This document shows, piece by piece, positions 60,642 through 64,000 of a DNA stretch of 64,000 nucleotides. Below the pieces are notes generated by a model. The model had not been told where the DNA came from. It did no database searches and saw nothing but the letters and a program-made list of their open reading frames with translations. Both the position numbers and the translations under genes were made by a program. Position 1 is the stretch's first letter; each line of letters starts with the position of its first letter. The stretch comes from Lingula anatina (lineage: Eukaryota; Brachiopoda; Lingulata; Lingulida; Lingulidae): assembly GCF_001039355.2 (NCBI RefSeq), contig NW_019774625.1:1110009-1174008 (forward strand), given 5' to 3'.

Positions 60642-60697
60642 TCTAACACTAACCCTAACCCAAACCTTAACCCTAACCCCTAAACCCTAACCCTAAT
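60642..60697. repeat. Interstitial telomeric (CCCTAA)n tract
   Basis: About nine units of CCCTAA and close variants (ACCCTAACCC, CCTTAA, CCCCTAA) in 56 bases. The complementary TTAGGG is the ancestral animal telomere repeat, kept in most lophotrochozoans and deuterostomes, whereas many insects use TTAGG. The variant units show it is an internal, decaying tract. Confidence 0.85.
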
Positions 60698-63600
60698 CTG
60701 ATGTGGATATTTGGTTGTGAAATGTACAGGAAGAAGTGGTGGTTATATTGTGTCTGGCCAGACATTTAGAACTGAATTTTTAAATTAGAATTCAACATTG
60801 AATCCAAGTGCAGTGACAGGCCAAGCAATGCATATATAGGTTCATGTGTTGGAGAAAATTGCTTATTTTCTCGAGGGAAATTTCGATTGGGCGCAAAAAT
60901 CTCGGATAGAATACCTTTAACTTCAGTGGCCTCGCCTAAGGTGAGACGACACCTGTGACGTTGACATTATTCCATATGAAGGATGCACGTAACCTTTGGT
61001 CAACTTTGAAATATGGTTCAGAAAGATAAACGCCATTTGATAATAACAACCTCACTGCAAGACGCGAGGAAAAAAGAAGCGAAGATCTTTTCTTACGTTA
61101 TGAGTCAATTACCCTTCATGCGTTTCAAGGAAATTAGAAAGAAAATATATCAAGTATTTTCTATCAAAAGCAGTCTGACAAAGAGACATTTTTCAACGGT
61201 ATACTTTTCATTTTGTAAAATAGATCGATAACGACACTGGTTTGAAGAGTATGATTGCCCTAATTAACTTTATTAAAATTGATAACTGTTTATTATCCAT
61301 GATCTATGGCAGAAAATAATGGAGTTCCTCACAAACATCTATGGCCAACTGAGGATATGCGATTGAAATTATCAGTAAGAAACCCGTTTCACTTCTGTTC
61401 AAAGACAAGACCGTACAGCCATGCGCCACGCCCCTCGCTGCAGATTTCAGTGTGCTGCCAGAACCTCGCTCACGTTTTACTACTGCTCAGCATTTGCTCA
61501 CAGTCGCCAGTAAAATTCTGGATAGGCCTTAGGTATTCTGATCATAGAGATGAGGTTGTGTATTAAGTTCAGGGAGACGCATCTAGAATATGGATTTCAT
61601 CTTTTTAAAAAGTCCTATTCCTACAATTGGCCAATCATTAAGGCTGATAAAACCTTAGCATGTGGCACGTTAATTTAATGATTTTCCTAATTACACAAAT
61701 TACGTGGAACACACTTGGGACCCCCTCCCCTAACAGAGAAAGAAAGCCCGTTAGTTTAGTCGGAATCCCGCCTACTGCCAACCCAAATGCCAATCAAAAG
61801 TTATTGTTTTTACTTATTTCCTTTCAGCTGTTTTCGTAACCAAGCCATACATTCCAGATCCACATGAGATCGTTTGCACTAACAAAAATAATTGACTCAC
61901 CTGGAAAATACACGAAGCGTGCAAGCTACGCTTAATCTTTATATATATTAGTATATTGGACATATCATCGAGATACTTTGGTTTCAATTTTACCTGTCTA
62001 GAAAATGAGAAAAACGCATTATCGCTTTCACGACTATCAAAATAAGACTGGTTGTGGCCATCAATCTTGAGCTTCATTATATACTAGAATAAACCATCTG
62101 CATCACTGGACAGGTATGCGCAGTCAACTCATCAATACACAGGCTAAAACTTTTTTGAAACTGAGAACAGTTTTCCCTTATAATTGCTGACAGCTAAAAT
62201 TTAAATGCTGAACGGATATCTGCTTCTTCCGAGCATGTCAAGAAGCCAGGTGCCAGTGCACTGTCTGGGTCAACTCTAAACAGAATATTTGACAATAGAC
62301 AATGTGCATCGGTCTCTTCTGTGAGCCAAAATACTTCTGAATTATAGCCTTTTATAACAATGTTTCACAAATTCAAATGTCATGGAAGGCGTTTTATTTG
62401 ACTTTTTTACTTACTACCTATTCTCATACATGTAATACAATTTCCCTTATAGCCACTGTGATTAGAAAGCTGTAACAACTACTAAGGTCCCCACTGGTTC
62501 CAAATGACATTTTTAAAGAAAACAATTCAACGAACAATAATCAGTTCACCGTGTGCCAATAGATAGAATCCATCTTTCAAACCAACAGTTGTTAAGAATA
62601 TATTTAACCGGTTATCGCGTTTATTTACAACAAAGATATCATCATTAGTCTCCGATATCAATCAGTCCCTTGAGTTCCCCTGCTCCTTGTTTCTATCTCC
62701 AAATTAGGCATAACTTGCACGTTGGTCGATATACTGTACATAGAATGGGTAATTAGTTCACAAGACGCTACAGATGTCTTAATGTTGTTTTATGAAGGAA
62801 AAGATCGAATTTATGTTCATTGAAGTTGACAGAGCGTACCATCCACTGTTAACTAGCTGGTAATTGTAAGGGACGTGTTTGCTGTAGGTTTTGCTTAAAT
62901 ATTCAACATTACAATAAATATCATCTTCCCCCGTTGTTATGTTTCGTCTATCCCAAAAGGTCAGGCAACAGTTGCATGAAAATGAAACAATAAAAAAGGA
63001 TAAAGTCGGCAGCCTAACCTCCAAACTGAATCCCAATATGGATCAATAACGAAAGAAAAAACGAAGGGAAATGCCATTTTGCTCTGCTTTTGTTCTCATG
63101 GTGTGCGCTTTTTAGCCTCTATATTTGAGGAAATCGCTGTGAAACTTTTTGATATGAAGGAAATGGGCATAAAAGCTTTGTCATTCAGATAATTCTGCCC
63201 TTTTAAAATACAATTTCCTTGTACTCTACCTTGCATTTGGTCCACCTCTTTTTAAAATCTGGGCGAAGGTGATGCACTTCGACCGGGGAACAAGCGACAA
63301 AGGAGAGAAGGATATCAGGGATGTGGTTTTACAAAGCTATGACGTGGGCCGCACAAATCAAATGATGCAGTATTATGCACGTTCCTGAAATCCAACCGTA
63401 AAACTGGGCATTAAATGACAAATTTCGGGAAATGAACAGCCATAAATATGTTAGATAGGTTACAAACACAATTAATGATAGTTTTCGACTCTGTGCAATA
63501 TAAAGTGGTAATGGGTTTTATTAGCAAAGCCTAATACAATCGATTTTAACCACAGACGGGTATATCCAGATTTCTGTACAATTTCCATTTCTTTCATGCA

Positions 63601-64000
63601 GCAGAATTATTAACTGGTATATCAGCTACGTATGCGACTACATGTTTCACACAAATTAACACGTGAACCATTATTTTTCTTCGGTTTTTTAGACTACGGG
63701 TGGCCTTACGGGATTTACTTGAGAGACAGACAGAAACAGCATTTATTGTGGTACGTTTTTTCATTTGACAACCGGTGTATCATCAATATATATATATATA
63801 CATGTATATATGTTTGCATCCTGGTAATATAAATCCAACCTCCTTGTTCTTTTCCTGATTAAGTTTTATATTGGTTTCTCTGTCCATATTTGCCTTTTCT
63901 TGTAAATGTTGATATTACAAGGTTTAATATCATAACAGTCCAGGCACACTATCCTATGTTATCACAGTTAACCTCGTAAAACATTCATTCCATCATTGTC
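60698..64000. other. Intergenic stretch, no gene seen
   Basis: AT-rich sequence to the window end, with a short (TA)n near 63787-63800. Open frames stay under 90 codons and resemble nothing I know. Confidence 0.45.

Overview
This 64 kb window is AT-rich animal genomic DNA. It has very long gene-poor stretches, many micro-satellites, small inverted-repeat transposons, decayed LINE and SINE pieces, and a short interstitial TTAGGG-type telomeric tract. The two clear genes are neuropeptide G-protein-coupled receptors. One has the protostome allatostatin-C/somatostatin receptor signature and the other the allatostatin-A/galanin/buccalin receptor signature. I infer a protostome invertebrate, most likely a lophotrochozoan (mollusc, annelid or brachiopod-like). 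The species cannot be named from the sequence.

Layout. At 992-2981 lies a plus-strand receptor whose whole 449-residue protein is in one exon (CDS 1345-2694), behind a textbook 3' splice site at 991 and ahead of an AATAAA signal at 2976. At 55837-57654 lies a second plus-strand receptor with the same architecture: acceptor at 55836, 385-residue CDS 56132-57289, two AATAAA signals at 57633 and 57649. A plausible 5' leader intron runs 55166-55836. The mRNA leader of the second gene holds several short upstream ORFs.

Between and around the genes I find no further convincing protein-coding gene. That space holds: a 161-bp MITE with 34-bp terminal inverted repeats and a 9-bp target duplication (8206-8366); a family of MITEs with CAGG(C/G)CCGTAGCC ends and 5-bp target duplications (168 bp at 3896, 286 bp at 45026, a truncated relative at 40111); a 589-bp TA-flanked Tc1/mariner-like non-autonomous element (34639-35227); several fold-back elements (11497, 25756, 58642); two decayed LINE 3' tails (20970-21222 minus, 27260-27424 plus); a tRNA-like SINE head (39268-39340 minus); a tandem duplication at 24666-24891; and a dense cluster of GCTAAAC/GTTTAGC motifs (13840-14160).

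Both receptors belong to the somatostatin/opioid/galanin group of rhodopsin-like GPCRs. They point the same way, share exon architecture and lie about 53 kb apart, so linkage by old duplication or conserved synteny is worth testing. In the cell both would sit in the plasma membrane and signal through heterotrimeric G proteins, classically Gi/o, in response to inhibitory neuropeptides.
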